Of a stretch of 64,000 bases of DNA, positions 9,764-18,517 are shown piece by piece. A model generated the notes under the pieces. The model made no database searches. It saw nothing but the letters and a program-made list of their open reading frames with translations, and had not been told where the DNA came from. The position numbers were made by a program, and so were the translations under genes. The stretch's first letter is position 1, and each line of letters opens with the position of its first letter. Origin of the DNA: Pirellulaceae bacterium (GTDB taxonomy: Bacteria > Planctomycetota > Planctomycetia > Pirellulales > Pirellulaceae); the NCBI GenBank assembly GCA_019636375.1, contig JAHBXS010000003.1, positions 868,001 through 932,000 of the forward strand. Direction: 5' to 3'.

Positions 9764-10918
9764 ATGCATTGTCTCGTCGCCCGGTCTAGCCTTACCGCCG
9801 CTTTGTTTTCTATCGTTGTCCTCGGTACGACAACTCGCCTATGGTCTCAAGAAGACCTCGGCGCGTCGGCCCCGCAAGCCACCAAGCCCTTCGAAGAATG
9901 CTTGGCAGAATGGCAAGCGATTGACGCTGAACTGCAAAGCAAAGCCGCTAATTTCGCCAGCACCGATGACATCACGCTTCAAGATGCCTACCGCCGAGAG
10001 TACGCCGACCTGATCATGAAGGCCAACAAGGTGGTCAACGAATTGCGAGAAGCGGCTTTGGTGAAACTCGAAACCGACGGACTAAAAAACGACGTCGTCA
10101 AAACCCTCATGGGCGTCCTGGTGGACGATGCCCGGAATGGACGCGATGCCCAAGTCTTACGGGCAGCAGACCGCTTGATCCCTTTGAAAATCAACCGTCG
10201 AAATTGGGAACTCGCTGCAACGAGCCCCTCACTCAACCTCCCCATTAGAGGCAAAGAAATTTTTGAAGAAATTCTGATTCGGCAATCTGAAGCCCAACAG
10301 GACAATCTGCCCCGAGCAAAAATCAACACCAGCCAAGGCGAGATCGTGGTCGAGCTGTACGAAAACGAGGCCCCCAATACCGTCGCGAATTTTATCAGCC
10401 TTGCCAAAAGCGGCTATTACTCCGAAGTCGATTTTCATCGCGTCATCGACGGCTTCATGGCCCAAACTGGGATTAACCAAAAAGACGGACCCAGTGGACC
10501 AGGCTACACGATCGAGGACGAATGCCGCACACCCGGATACCGCCTCCATTTCAGCGGTGTTCTCAGCATGGCCAAAACCAATGATCCTGATTCCGGAAAT
10601 TCACAGTTTTTTATTACCTTCAATCGCAGCCAAAACGTCCAAAACTTGGATGGAAAACATACGGTTTTTGGGCGGGTACTTTCAGGACATGAGGTGCTCG
10701 AAAAATTGACCCGAACCCATCTTGCTTTCCAAGATCAATTGATCCCTGATGCCGTTCCAGACAAAATCAACTCCGTTGAGATCGTTAGGGATCGCGGCCA
10801 CGAGTATTCAGTCAAAAAGATTCCCGACCCAAGAGCCAAAACCAGCGACAATGACGCAGCTCCGAAACCAGGCGACATCAAAGACGACCCAGCTCTAGGT
10901 TCTGAGGGCAATCTCTAG
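9764..10918 (+). CDS. cyclophilin-type peptidyl-prolyl isomerase, secreted (copy 3 of 3)
   Basis: A 384-residue protein with signal peptide MHCLVARSSLTAALFSIVVLGTTTRLWSQ, a helical region (~40-175), a full cyclophilin domain (~180-350) and a charged, proline-rich tail. This copy has the canonical active site: DFHRVIDGFMAQTG (catalytic Arg), SGNSQFFITF and DGKHTVFGRVLSG. It would catalyse cis/trans proline isomerisation in the periplasm. It is the last of the three-gene run, followed by a hairpin at 10949. Confidence 0.92.
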   Translation: MHCLVARSSLTAALFSIVVLGTTTRLWSQEDLGASAPQATKPFEECLAEWQAIDAELQSKAANFASTDDITLQDAYRREYADLIMKANKVVNELREAALVKLETDGLKNDVVKTLMGVLVDDARNGRDAQVLRAADRLIPLKINRRNWELAATSPSLNLPIRGKEIFEEILIRQSEAQQDNLPRAKINTSQGEIVVELYENEAPNTVANFISLAKSGYYSEVDFHRVIDGFMAQTGINQKDGPSGPGYTIEDECRTPGYRLHFSGVLSMAKTNDPDSGNSQFFITFNRSQNVQNLDGKHTVFGRVLSGHEVLEKLTRTHLAFQDQLIPDAVPDKINSVEIVRDRGHEYSVKKIPDPRAKTSDNDAAPKPGDIKDDPALGSEGNL

Positions 10919-10948
10919 CTCAAGACCCCACTCGCTTGCTCAACCACG

Positions 10949-10983
10949 CCCAACGTCCGCTGACATCATTGGTGGACGTTGGG
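10949..10983 (+). terminator. hairpin after the isomerase run
   Basis: A perfect 10-bp inverted repeat, CCCAACGTCC (10949-10958) with GGACGTTGGG (10974-10983), and a 15-nt loop, 30 bp after the third isomerase stop. There is no T tract, so it could be a weak terminator or an mRNA-stabilising stem. Confidence 0.4.
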
Positions 10984-11060
10984 ACAGCGAGCATCGAGCG
11001 ACTCCATTCTGCTTTGGATCTTTGGGTTCATTAAGTTTGACCATTTTCCGAACGGGCCAA

Positions 11061-11783
11061 ATGTCAGCGCAATCACCGAAACGGACCCGTTCTCGTCCGC
11101 CTGCCAAAAAGATATCGACGGCCAAACCGCGATCAACTGCCAAAAGACGTATCTCGCGAATCCGCCGCGCGAAACGCGCTGCCTTGATCGCCGAACATTT
11201 GGAACAACTCTATCCGGAGACCCCGATCCCTCTGGACCATCGTGACCCGTTCACGCTCTTAATTGCCGTGCTCCTCAGCGCCCAATGCACCGACGTCCGC
11301 GTCAACCAAGTCACCCCGCACTTGTTCGCCATCGCTGATACGCCGCAAGCGATGGCTCGCGTCCCGGTGGCTAAGATTCAAAAAATAATTCGCCCCTGTG
11401 GGCTCAGTCCGCAAAAATCAAAAGCCATTTCTGGACTATCAAAAATTTTGGTCAAAGAACACGGAGGAAAAGTTCCCCAGTCCTTTGCCGAACTAGAGCG
11501 TCTTCCCGGAGTTGGGCACAAAACAGCGAGCGTCGTGATGGCCCAAGCCTTTGGCGTCCCCGCTTTCCCTGTTGACACCCACATCCATCGCTTGGCGACC
11601 CGCTGGAAGTTGACCTCCGGCAAAAACGTGACCCAAACCGAGGCGGACCTCAAGGACCTATTCCCTGAGTCGTCCTGGAATCGTTTGCACTTGCAGATCA
11701 TTTTTTACGGCCGTCAACACTGCACCGCCCGCGGCTGCGACGGCACAACTTGCCAACTCTGCCAATTGATTCGGTCGATTTAG
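11061..11783 (+). CDS. nth: endonuclease III (DNA glycosylase/AP lyase)
   Basis: A 240-residue base-excision repair enzyme that removes oxidised pyrimidines. A basic N-terminal extension (~1-40, KRTRSRPPAKK...) precedes the core. The helix-hairpin-helix LPGVGHKTASVV carries the catalytic Lys, and FPVDTHIHRLA the catalytic Asp. The C-terminal cysteines are C-x4-C-x4-C-x2-C and the chain ends seven residues later, unlike the usual C-x6-C-x2-C-x5-C iron-sulfur loop. The start at 11061 (MSAQSPKR) is the first ATG with a plausible basic leader. Confidence 0.92.
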   Translation: MSAQSPKRTRSRPPAKKISTAKPRSTAKRRISRIRRAKRAALIAEHLEQLYPETPIPLDHRDPFTLLIAVLLSAQCTDVRVNQVTPHLFAIADTPQAMARVPVAKIQKIIRPCGLSPQKSKAISGLSKILVKEHGGKVPQSFAELERLPGVGHKTASVVMAQAFGVPAFPVDTHIHRLATRWKLTSGKNVTQTEADLKDLFPESSWNRLHLQIIFYGRQHCTARGCDGTTCQLCQLIRSI

Positions 11784-12388
11784 CGCATCTCCCAGCGCAA
11801 GACAAACGACAGTCATCGACGCAAGAAATCGTCTCTCGAAAGTTGACCTTAGTCGGCCTTGGTCGGCGGCAGATCAATCTCACCGATCATCAGCAACGGA
11901 CTATCGGTCAGCGGCTCCAGAAACTCGGTTTTTACTCATCGAACCGCCCCCCCTCGTTCAGTTGAGCCGCAACTCGAGCATGAAAGTCGCTGAATTCCAT
12001 TTGGCCCAAAGGTTGAATCGGTTCCTCGGAACCAGACGCTCTGTTGATGACAATCCTGCCTGGTTCGGTCTCTTTGAAACGAAAACCTAAATCCGTTTGC
12101 CGCAAATTCCGGGGTTGGCCTAGGTCAATCACCAAATGGTGCGAAAAACCCACCGAGTTTTCCCAACATCCGTCACCCAACTGACCAACTGAGGACCAAA
12201 AGACGCGACGTTTCCGTTGATATTTCGGAACTTACCCCGAAAAAAGCTGTTCAGACGCCGGGGGTGTCGTAGAGCGTTTTCAAGCCTACCATCGAGCCAT
12301 GTTTCAGTGTCTACGGGGGATCATTCGAAGAGGCGGCAATGAGCAACTTGCCGTTTTTGACCGCTTGATCAACACACTTGACAAGACA
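11784..12388. other. gene-poor region with a possible broken reading frame
   Basis: About 600 bp without an intact recognisable gene. On the minus strand 11932-12180 encodes 82 residues containing HHLVIDLGQPRNLRQ, reminiscent of a discoidin/F5-8-C strand. About 80 bp further on, another minus-strand frame encodes EFLEPLTDSPLLMIGEIDL and ends at about 11862. The two are separated by stops and a run of seven C at 11946-11952. This may be the 3' part of a decayed secreted-protein gene, with low certainty. Confidence 0.3.
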
Positions 12389-12408
12389 ATAGTTTACTGG
12401 TAAACTAT
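12378..12408 (+). promoter_or_regulatory. marR promoter with overlapping palindromic operator
   Basis: TTGACA at 12378-12383, a 17-bp spacer, then TAAACT at 12401-12406 as -35/-10 candidates. A perfect 9-bp inverted repeat with a 2-bp centre (ATAGTTTAC-TG-GTAAACTAT, 12389-12408) covers the -10 region, as expected for autorepression by the MarR protein that follows. Confidence 0.65.
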
Positions 12409-12446
12409 TTCCAGTGTTCGAAAATTCACAGCGTGTAGCTTGCAAG

Positions 12447-12905
12447 ATGCCTGGAAAACTGAAATCTGAATTGAAGAAAAAAGGAGCTTTTGATTCCTTA
12501 GAGCAGGAGGCGACGCTGAATTTGTGGCGGACGTCTGACCAGTTGGTAAACCGTGTGGGGCAACTCTTGCGGCAATTCGGGTTGACGCCGTCGCAATACA
12601 ACGTGCTCCGTATTTTGCGTGGTGCGGGTGAGGCTTTGCCGTCACTGGAAATCGCCTCCAGGTTGATTCAAGTTGTTCCGGCCATCACTGGACTGATCGA
12701 CCGGCTAGAACAGCAATCGCTGGTGGAGCGTGAGCGTTCCAGTGAAGACCGCCGAGTTGTGAAGGTCGCTTTGACGAAAAAAGGACGAGATTTGGTCGAC
12801 AAAATTGATGAACCCTTGCAGGATTTACACCGTGACCTGATGGGCCACTTGACTCGACTGGAACTGAAAACGGTGATCGAGCTGATGGAAAAAATCCGCA
12901 GCTAG
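12447..12905 (+). CDS. MarR-family transcriptional regulator
   Basis: A 152-residue winged-helix repressor. Seen: dimerisation helices at both ends, the recognition region LTPSQYNVLRILRGAGEALPSLEIASRLIQVVPAITGLIDRLEQ, and the wing RERSSEDRRVVKVALTKKG with the family's D-R-R. The start at 12447 (MPGKLKSEL) is used; the frame is open to 12414. A palindrome overlaps its own promoter, and a related box lies before the downstream pirin gene. It therefore probably represses itself and the pirin/DoxX cluster in response to an unknown small molecule. Confidence 0.9.
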   Translation: MPGKLKSELKKKGAFDSLEQEATLNLWRTSDQLVNRVGQLLRQFGLTPSQYNVLRILRGAGEALPSLEIASRLIQVVPAITGLIDRLEQQSLVERERSSEDRRVVKVALTKKGRDLVDKIDEPLQDLHRDLMGHLTRLELKTVIELMEKIRS

Positions 12906-12943
12906 GCCTGAGTGTAGTGTTGCCGATTTTTTTCGGGAAATGC

Positions 12944-12964
12944 TTGACATATAAACTATTTACG
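12944..12964 (+). promoter_or_regulatory. second MarR-type box upstream of the pirin gene
   Basis: TTGACA at 12944-12949 is followed directly by ATAAACTATTTAC (TAAA-CTA-TTTA inverted repeat). This shares TAAACTATTT with the operator in front of marR. It is probably the operator that links the pirin cluster to the regulator. Confidence 0.5.
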
Positions 12965-13042
12965 TGTTTGCTAACCTGTGTGGCAGTGGTTCGTGTCAAC
13001 AAGTAGTTTCCAAAGAACCGAATTGATTACAGGAGAATGATC

Positions 13043-13774
13043 ATGAAAAAACTGAGACCCTCTGCCGAACGTGGTTTTGGCGATCACGGCTGGCTAAAAT
13101 CGTTTCACACCTTCTCGTTCGCGGACTATCGAGACCCCAAGCATGTGCATTTTCGCGCGCTGCGGGTTATGAATGAAGACTGGGTTGCACCCGGTGAAGG
13201 GTTTGGCGAGCATCCCCACAACGACATGGAGATCGTGACTTATGTCCTGGAGGGACAACTCGAACATCGTGATTCGATGGGCAACGGAGAGATTCTCCGC
13301 CCCGGCGAATTTCAGCGGATGTCGGCTGGCACTGGGATTACCCACAGCGAGTTTAACCCCTCGAAAACAGAACCCGTGCATTTATACCAAATTTGGCTGT
13401 TTCCCGCAAAAAAAGGGATCGAACCAAGTTATGAGCAACGACCATTCTCACAAGCCGGCAGGCAGGGTAAATGGCAATTAGTCGCCACTCCCCGAGACGC
13501 CGCCGAACAAGATCTGGGTGCAGTTCCTGTCGATGACCAGCCACTGAGTATCCACCAAGACGCTCGCATCTTTCTGGCGGATATTGCCGCCGGAAAATCT
13601 TTGGATCACACGATTGCCGCTGGCCGACACGTTTGGCTTCAAGTCTTGCGGGGGGATGCTCAAGTAGAAGGTTATTCGATGACGGCTGGAGACGGTCTGG
13701 CCATCAGTGACGAAACCCGTTTTCAAGTATCGAGTCGTGCAGGGACCGAATTGATGCTGTTCGATCTTGCTTAA
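13043..13774 (+). CDS. pirin family protein
   Basis: A 243-residue bicupin. The N-terminal cupin carries the metal ligands in FGEHPHNDMEIVTYV (two His) and GTGITHSEFNP (His and Glu), matching pirin/YhhW quercetinase-type proteins. The C-terminal domain is the second pirin cupin. The start at 13043 is chosen because AGGAG (13031-13035) is 7 nt upstream; the ATG at 13037 is too close. It follows marR and a related operator, so it is probably regulated by it. Its role (dioxygenase or redox-responsive co-regulator) is not fixed by sequence. Confidence 0.9.
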   Translation: MKKLRPSAERGFGDHGWLKSFHTFSFADYRDPKHVHFRALRVMNEDWVAPGEGFGEHPHNDMEIVTYVLEGQLEHRDSMGNGEILRPGEFQRMSAGTGITHSEFNPSKTEPVHLYQIWLFPAKKGIEPSYEQRPFSQAGRQGKWQLVATPRDAAEQDLGAVPVDDQPLSIHQDARIFLADIAAGKSLDHTIAAGRHVWLQVLRGDAQVEGYSMTAGDGLAISDETRFQVSSRAGTELMLFDLA

Positions 13775-13859
13775 TAGCCGGTAACACAGCACCCTCAACA
13801 CTTGCCTCAAATTAAATACTGAACCGCAATTTCCAAATTTTTGATTAAGGACTTTTAAA

Positions 13860-14297
13860 ATGCAAACTTTACTTAATAATCTGTTGTCTCTGTTTGGCCG
13901 TCTGTTCATTGGCACTATTTTTCTAATGAGTGCCGTCGGCAACAAGATTCCACAATTTTCGGCGACTGTCGGCTACATGGAATCGAAAGGAGTCCCGCTG
14001 CCGAGCTTGATGTTGGTAGGCGCTATCGTCTTTCTGATCGCCGGCAGCTTATCTGTCATTAGCGGCTACAAAACCCGCATCGGCGCGACATTACTCTTGG
14101 TGTTCTTGATTCTCGCCACTTACTTCTTCCACAACTTTTGGGCTTACGAAGGACAAGACCAGCAGCGCGAGATGATCCAATTCATGAAAAACCTCTCAAT
14201 GGCAGGAGCCATGTTATTCTTGATCGCCAACGGCGGAGGCCGCTGGAGTTTAGATGGATGCGAAACGAGGATTGCGAATGGAAACCGTCTTGAATAA
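13860..14297 (+). CDS. DoxX family membrane protein
   Basis: A 145-residue inner-membrane protein with four hydrophobic helices. Features of the DoxX family: the N-terminal GRLFIGTIFLMSAVGNKIPQF, then YMESKGVPLPSLMLVGAIVFLIAGSLSVISGYKTR, and the YFFHNFWA segment. DoxX proteins are often induced with pirins and oxidoreductases during thiol or redox stress. It is 85 bp after the pirin gene and probably in the same MarR regulon. Confidence 0.85.
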   Translation: MQTLLNNLLSLFGRLFIGTIFLMSAVGNKIPQFSATVGYMESKGVPLPSLMLVGAIVFLIAGSLSVISGYKTRIGATLLLVFLILATYFFHNFWAYEGQDQQREMIQFMKNLSMAGAMLFLIANGGGRWSLDGCETRIANGNRLE

Positions 14298-14308
14298 AGA
14301 TTAAGTTG

Positions 14309-14355
14309 AATCGATCTTGGCCAGAACGTCTGGTCGATTGGTGTGATGTTTTTTT
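14309..14355 (+). terminator. possible terminator after DoxX
   Basis: Imperfect hairpin: AATCGA (14309-14314) with TCGATT (14334-14339), and an inner CCAGA-ACG-TCTGG. A run of seven T follows at 14349-14355, about 10 nt past the stem, further than ideal. Confidence 0.35.
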
Positions 14356-14382
14356 GAGTTTCCCAAATGAAAGGAAAAGTAG

Positions 14383-15009
14383 ATGAGTAAAGGTTTTACC
14401 TATCGACGACTGGACAAGACCGATGCAGCCGTGTTGTTGGTCGATCATCAGTCGGGTTTGTGCAATATCGTCGGAGATTTTTCTCCCGACGATTTCAAAA
14501 ACAACGTCTTGGCGTTGGCCGATTCGGCAAAGTATTTTAACCTGCCGACGATTTTGACGACCAGCTTTGAACAAGGCCCCAATGGACCGTTGGTGCCGGA
14601 GTTGAAGGAACTGTTCCCAGATGCTCCCTACATCGCTCGACCCGGCCAGATCAATGCCTGGGATAATGAGGATTTCGTCAAAGCTGTAAAAGCCACGGGC
14701 AAGAAACAGTTGATCATCGCGGGTGTGGTGACTGAGGTCTGCGTTGCCTTCCCGGCTCTGTCGGCCTTGGAGGAAGGCTACGAAGTCTTCGTCGTCACCG
14801 ATGCTTCGGGGACATTCAATCACACCACCCGCGAATCCGCTTGGTTGCGGATGCAATCTGCCGGTGCTCAACTGATGACCTGGTTCGGTGTCGCTTGTGA
14901 ACTACATCGCGACTGGCGGAACGACATCGAAGGGCTAGGAACGCTGTTTTCCAATCATCTGCCTGCCTATCGAAACCTGATCACCAGCTACAACGCAACG
15001 CAGAGATAA
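14383..15009 (+). CDS. isochorismatase-family (YcaC-like) cysteine hydrolase
   Basis: A 208-residue Rossmann-like hydrolase. The catalytic Asp is in LLVDHQSGL, the cis-peptide and Cys region is GVVTEVCVAFPALSALEEGYEVFVV, and SGTFNHTTRE and the C-terminal MQSAGAQLMTWFGVACELHRDWR match the YcaC branch. Substrate is unknown; these proteins often sit in oxidative-stress clusters with pirin. A ribosome-binding site (AAAGGAAAAG) precedes the ATG. A strong hairpin ends the unit. Confidence 0.88.
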   Translation: MSKGFTYRRLDKTDAAVLLVDHQSGLCNIVGDFSPDDFKNNVLALADSAKYFNLPTILTTSFEQGPNGPLVPELKELFPDAPYIARPGQINAWDNEDFVKAVKATGKKQLIIAGVVTEVCVAFPALSALEEGYEVFVVTDASGTFNHTTRESAWLRMQSAGAQLMTWFGVACELHRDWRNDIEGLGTLFSNHLPAYRNLITSYNATQR

Positions 15010-15034
15010 GGGCATACTTGGTCACGGTGAATTA

Positions 15035-15081
15035 AGCGAGCGGGCATCCCTTTGGTTTTGCAGGGATGCCCGTTTCTCGCT
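15035..15081 (+). terminator. strong hairpin terminator
   Basis: An 11-bp perfect stem, CGGGCATCCCT (15041-15051) with AGGGATGCCCG (15062-15072), followed by TTT. An outer AGCGAG/CTCGCT pair extends it. It separates the hydrolase from the next gene. Confidence 0.75.
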
Positions 15082-15111
15082 ATGGCGGAACTCCGAAGAA
15101 AGGAACTAAAA

Positions 15112-16893
15112 ATGAATGTCGAGTTGATTTTGCATCGTGGAAAAATAACGACTCAAGACCCCGGCCATTCAGAGGTACACGCCATTGCGATCTCCCAGGG
15201 GCGGGTTCGCGCTATTGGCACCAATGACGAAATCCTGGCACTTGCTACAGCGTCAACCCAAAAGGTCGATCTTGCAAACCGGCGAGTGATACCCGGTTTG
15301 AATGATTCGCATTTGCACGTGATTCGTGCGGGCTTATTCTCCAACCTAGAACTTCGCTGGGATGGAGTCCCTACGATTTCCCTTGCCTTAAAACAGCTTA
15401 AAGAACAGGCGCAGCGCACGCCGCCCCCTCAATGGGTGCGAGTGATTGGCGGTTGGAATGAATTTCAATTTCGTGAAGGCCGCATGCCTACGTTTGAAGA
15501 ACTGAACGAAGCGGCACCAGATACTCCCGTTTTTATCTTGCATCTGTACGATTCGGCGATGTTAAATAAAGCTGCCGTGCGGGCATTGGGGTTCAATGAA
15601 AACACGCCCAATCCGCCCGGGGGCTTGGTGGTGAAGGATCAGCGTGGAAAACCAACCGGACTATTGATCGCTGAGCCGAACGCGTTGATCCTGTACTCCA
15701 CCATTGCAAATGCACCCAAGCTTTCATTTGAAGATCAACTGAATTCTAGTCGGCATTTCATGCGGGAGCTGAATCGATTCGGTGTCACGAGCGTTTCCGA
15801 TGCAGGGGGCGGCGGACAGAATTATCCCGATGATTATCAAGTCGTGCGTCAGCTAGAAAAAGACGGAAACCTAACGCTGCGGATCGCTTACAGTTTGTTT
15901 GCTCAAAAATCGGGCGCAGAGTTCCAAGACTACCGTCGCTGGCTAGGGATGACCCATCCTGGTGACGGATCGGACCTGCTGCGCGTCAACGGAGCAGGCG
16001 AAAATCTCGTCTGGAGTGCCGCCGATTTTGAAAACTTTCTCCAACCCCGTCCCGATCTCAAACCGATCATGGAAGCGGAATTGGAAGCAATTGTGAAAAT
16101 GCTGGCCGAAGCCAAGTGGCCCTGGCGAATTCACGCCACCTACGACGAAACCATCGGCCGGTTTTTGAATATCTTTGAAAGAGTTCACCGCGATTTCCCG
16201 ATCGATAACTTGCGTTGGTTTATCGATCATGCCGAAACGGTTTCAGAAGCGAACTTGGAACGCATTCAAGCCCTGGGCGGTGGGATCGCAGTGCAGCACC
16301 GGATGGCTTATCAAGGCGAATACTTTATCCGTCGCTACGGAATCCACGAAGCACGGCAGCGCCCGCCCATTCGGCAAATGCTGAAAATGGGCATCCCAGT
16401 TGGAGCAGGTACCGACGGGACTCGCGTCGCCAGCTACCATCCGTGGACTTGCTTGTGGTGGTTGGTTACCGGTCAGACCGTTGGCGGGACCCGTTTGCAT
16501 GATTCCAATGATTGTTTGAGTCGCGAAGAGGCTTTGCGACTGTACACCAGCGGCAGCGCCTGGTTTAGCAGTGAAGACGATCGCAAGGGAACGCTCTCGG
16601 TCGGCAACTGGGCGGACCTTGCCGTGTTAAGTGATGACTTTTTCTCGGTCGAGCCTGACGCCATCCGTGGGATTGAAAGCGTGCTGACCGTGTTGGGCGG
16701 GCAAATCGTGTATGGTTCCGGTAGCTATTCGAGCCTATCGCCGGAACTTCCGCCAGTAAGCCCTGGCTGGTCGCCGGTGGCACACTATGGAGGCTATGAC
16801 AACTCCGCGCCACTCCCTCCGCAACATGAACACACACCGATTATGGCGGCCGATGGACGGGTTTGGACGACCAGTTGCGGCTGCGGAGTCTAG
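15112..16893 (+). CDS. amidohydrolase family protein (YtcJ-like)
   Basis: A 593-residue metal-dependent hydrolase. The first metal-binding HxH lies in PGLNDSHLHVI. Further TIM-barrel ligands are suggested by WRIHATYDET, FIDHAETV and GAGTDGTRVASYHPW, and the C-terminal small beta domain includes SVGNWADLAVLSDDFF. This is the layout of the Amidohydro_3/YtcJ group. The start at 15112 (MNVELILHRGKI) follows an AAAGGA site; an upstream in-frame start lies inside the terminator hairpin and is rejected. Substrate is not predictable. The last 41 bp overlap the following MFS gene. Confidence 0.88.
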   Translation: MNVELILHRGKITTQDPGHSEVHAIAISQGRVRAIGTNDEILALATASTQKVDLANRRVIPGLNDSHLHVIRAGLFSNLELRWDGVPTISLALKQLKEQAQRTPPPQWVRVIGGWNEFQFREGRMPTFEELNEAAPDTPVFILHLYDSAMLNKAAVRALGFNENTPNPPGGLVVKDQRGKPTGLLIAEPNALILYSTIANAPKLSFEDQLNSSRHFMRELNRFGVTSVSDAGGGGQNYPDDYQVVRQLEKDGNLTLRIAYSLFAQKSGAEFQDYRRWLGMTHPGDGSDLLRVNGAGENLVWSAADFENFLQPRPDLKPIMEAELEAIVKMLAEAKWPWRIHATYDETIGRFLNIFERVHRDFPIDNLRWFIDHAETVSEANLERIQALGGGIAVQHRMAYQGEYFIRRYGIHEARQRPPIRQMLKMGIPVGAGTDGTRVASYHPWTCLWWLVTGQTVGGTRLHDSNDCLSREEALRLYTSGSAWFSSEDDRKGTLSVGNWADLAVLSDDFFSVEPDAIRGIESVLTVLGGQIVYGSGSYSSLSPELPPVSPGWSPVAHYGGYDNSAPLPPQHEHTPIMAADGRVWTTSCGCGV

Positions 16894-18490
16894 GGTCAAA
16901 GGAATCACTAAGCTGGACACAACCTTGGCACAACCTGGTCCCTTAAAAAATCCTGTTTTTCGAACGATTTGGATCGCCAGTATCGTTTCGAATATTGGCA
17001 CTTGGGTTCATGAAGTTGGAACTGCGTGGTTGATGACCAGCCTCACCCCGTCAATGTTGATGGTGGCACTCGTCCAATCGGCCTTGACCGCGCCGATGTT
17101 CTTACTTGCCCTTCCAGCGGGGGCACTCGCCGACATCATGGACCGCAGGCGATTGCTGCTACTTGCCCAGAGTTGGATGTTATTTTCGGCAGCGGTCATG
17201 GCTTGGATGGCGTGGCAAGAAATGATGACGCCGCCCTTGTTGCTGTTGGGAACTTTCGCACTCGGGGTCGGTTTTGCGCTCAATGCACCCGCCTTTCAAG
17301 CGATTATTCCAGATATTGTCGGCCCACAACAAATCCGCTCGGCTGCGACACTCTCCGGTGCCGGCATTAACGTCGCGCGAGCCATTGGACCTGCGTTGGG
17401 AGGGATGATTGTCGCCGCCGCTGGTCCAGCGGCTGCGTTTGCCTTCAACAGCTTGACCTTCATCGTTGTGCTGTGGGTGTTGGCGAGATGGAGGCCCAGC
17501 CCGCGAGAAAATCGATTGCCGCCTGAGAGCCTCGTTCCAGCGATGCTGACCGGGATTCGCTTCGTGTGGCATTCATCCAGCTATGTGAACGTATTGGTGC
17601 GGGGTTTTGGATTCGTTTTGTTTGCCAGCGCCTTTTGGGCGTTGCTACCCAATGTTGCGAGAGTTCAATTGGGTGCCAGCGCAACAGAGTATGGTCTGAT
17701 GATGGGCGCGGTGGGAGTTGGGGCAGTTGCTGTCGCAGTCATGCTCGCCTATTTTCACGGTCGAATCAGCGCTCACCGATTGGTTGGCGTCGCCAGTGTC
17801 ATCTTCGGAATCGCGTTTGTGCTGCTGACCTATATTTCCAGCATCTGGTTAGCCTATCCTCTGCTCTTCGTGGTAGGCGTCGCTTGGGTCTCGGCGTTAT
17901 CGAGTCTCAATGGTGCCGCTCAGACCAACGCCCCGCACTGGGTCAAAGCCCGTGCCTTGTCGGTTTACTTGTTGTTCTTTTTCGGCGGCATGTCAGCCGG
18001 TGCGGCTTGTTGGGGAATCATCGCCAATCAGTTCGGGCTGGGGACAACTCTGATTCTAGCTGGTTCCGGGTTAATTCTGTCCACCATTTTGTTGAACCGA
18101 TTTACGCTAACCAATGTCGCTGCGGAAAATCTTACCCCCGCAGGCCATTGGCCATCTCCTGTCATCGAAACAAAGCCCGAAAAGAATGTCGGGCCGGTGA
18201 TGGTCACCGTTAGCTATCAAATTCCCACAGAGAATCAGCCGCAGTTCCTCGAACTGATGCGAGAACTAAGGCGCTCGAGACTACGAACCGGAGCCTATCA
18301 ATGGCATCTCACACAAGACCTTGCCAACCCGACACAGTGGCTCGAGGTCTTTTTTGTTTCGTCCTGGGACGAACACCTCCGGCAACACGACCGAGTCAAC
18401 TTGGAAGACGCCAGACTCCAGGCTCAAATCCTCGAAATATCGATTGATCCACAGACCAAAGTTTCCCATTTTCGAGCGAGAAGTCGTTAG
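16853..18490 (+). CDS. MFS transporter with C-terminal antibiotic-biosynthesis-monooxygenase-like domain
   Basis: A 545-residue protein of the MFS_3/'transmembrane secretion effector' type related to EntS exporters. Eleven or twelve membrane helices occupy ~40-420, with the loop LADIMDRRRLLLLAQ as the MFS signature after helix 2. The last ~100 residues (VTVSYQIPTENQPQFLELMRELRR...) form a ferredoxin-like ABM domain, a known fusion in this family. The start is uncertain: ATGs at 16787, 16796, 16826 and 16853 are in frame, and all overlap the amidohydrolase end, so translation is probably coupled. The exported substrate is unknown. Confidence 0.82.
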   Translation: MDGFGRPVAAAESRVKGITKLDTTLAQPGPLKNPVFRTIWIASIVSNIGTWVHEVGTAWLMTSLTPSMLMVALVQSALTAPMFLLALPAGALADIMDRRRLLLLAQSWMLFSAAVMAWMAWQEMMTPPLLLLGTFALGVGFALNAPAFQAIIPDIVGPQQIRSAATLSGAGINVARAIGPALGGMIVAAAGPAAAFAFNSLTFIVVLWVLARWRPSPRENRLPPESLVPAMLTGIRFVWHSSSYVNVLVRGFGFVLFASAFWALLPNVARVQLGASATEYGLMMGAVGVGAVAVAVMLAYFHGRISAHRLVGVASVIFGIAFVLLTYISSIWLAYPLLFVVGVAWVSALSSLNGAAQTNAPHWVKARALSVYLLFFFGGMSAGAACWGIIANQFGLGTTLILAGSGLILSTILLNRFTLTNVAAENLTPAGHWPSPVIETKPEKNVGPVMVTVSYQIPTENQPQFLELMRELRRSRLRTGAYQWHLTQDLANPTQWLEVFFVSSWDEHLRQHDRVNLEDARLQAQILEISIDPQTKVSHFRARSR

Positions 18491-18517
18491 CCTATGATTT
18501 TGCCTTCGAGCAAACCA

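Noticed and set aside
14182-14871. 229-codon minus-strand open frame
   Set aside because: Antisense to the isochorismatase-like gene, which has clear catalytic motifs.
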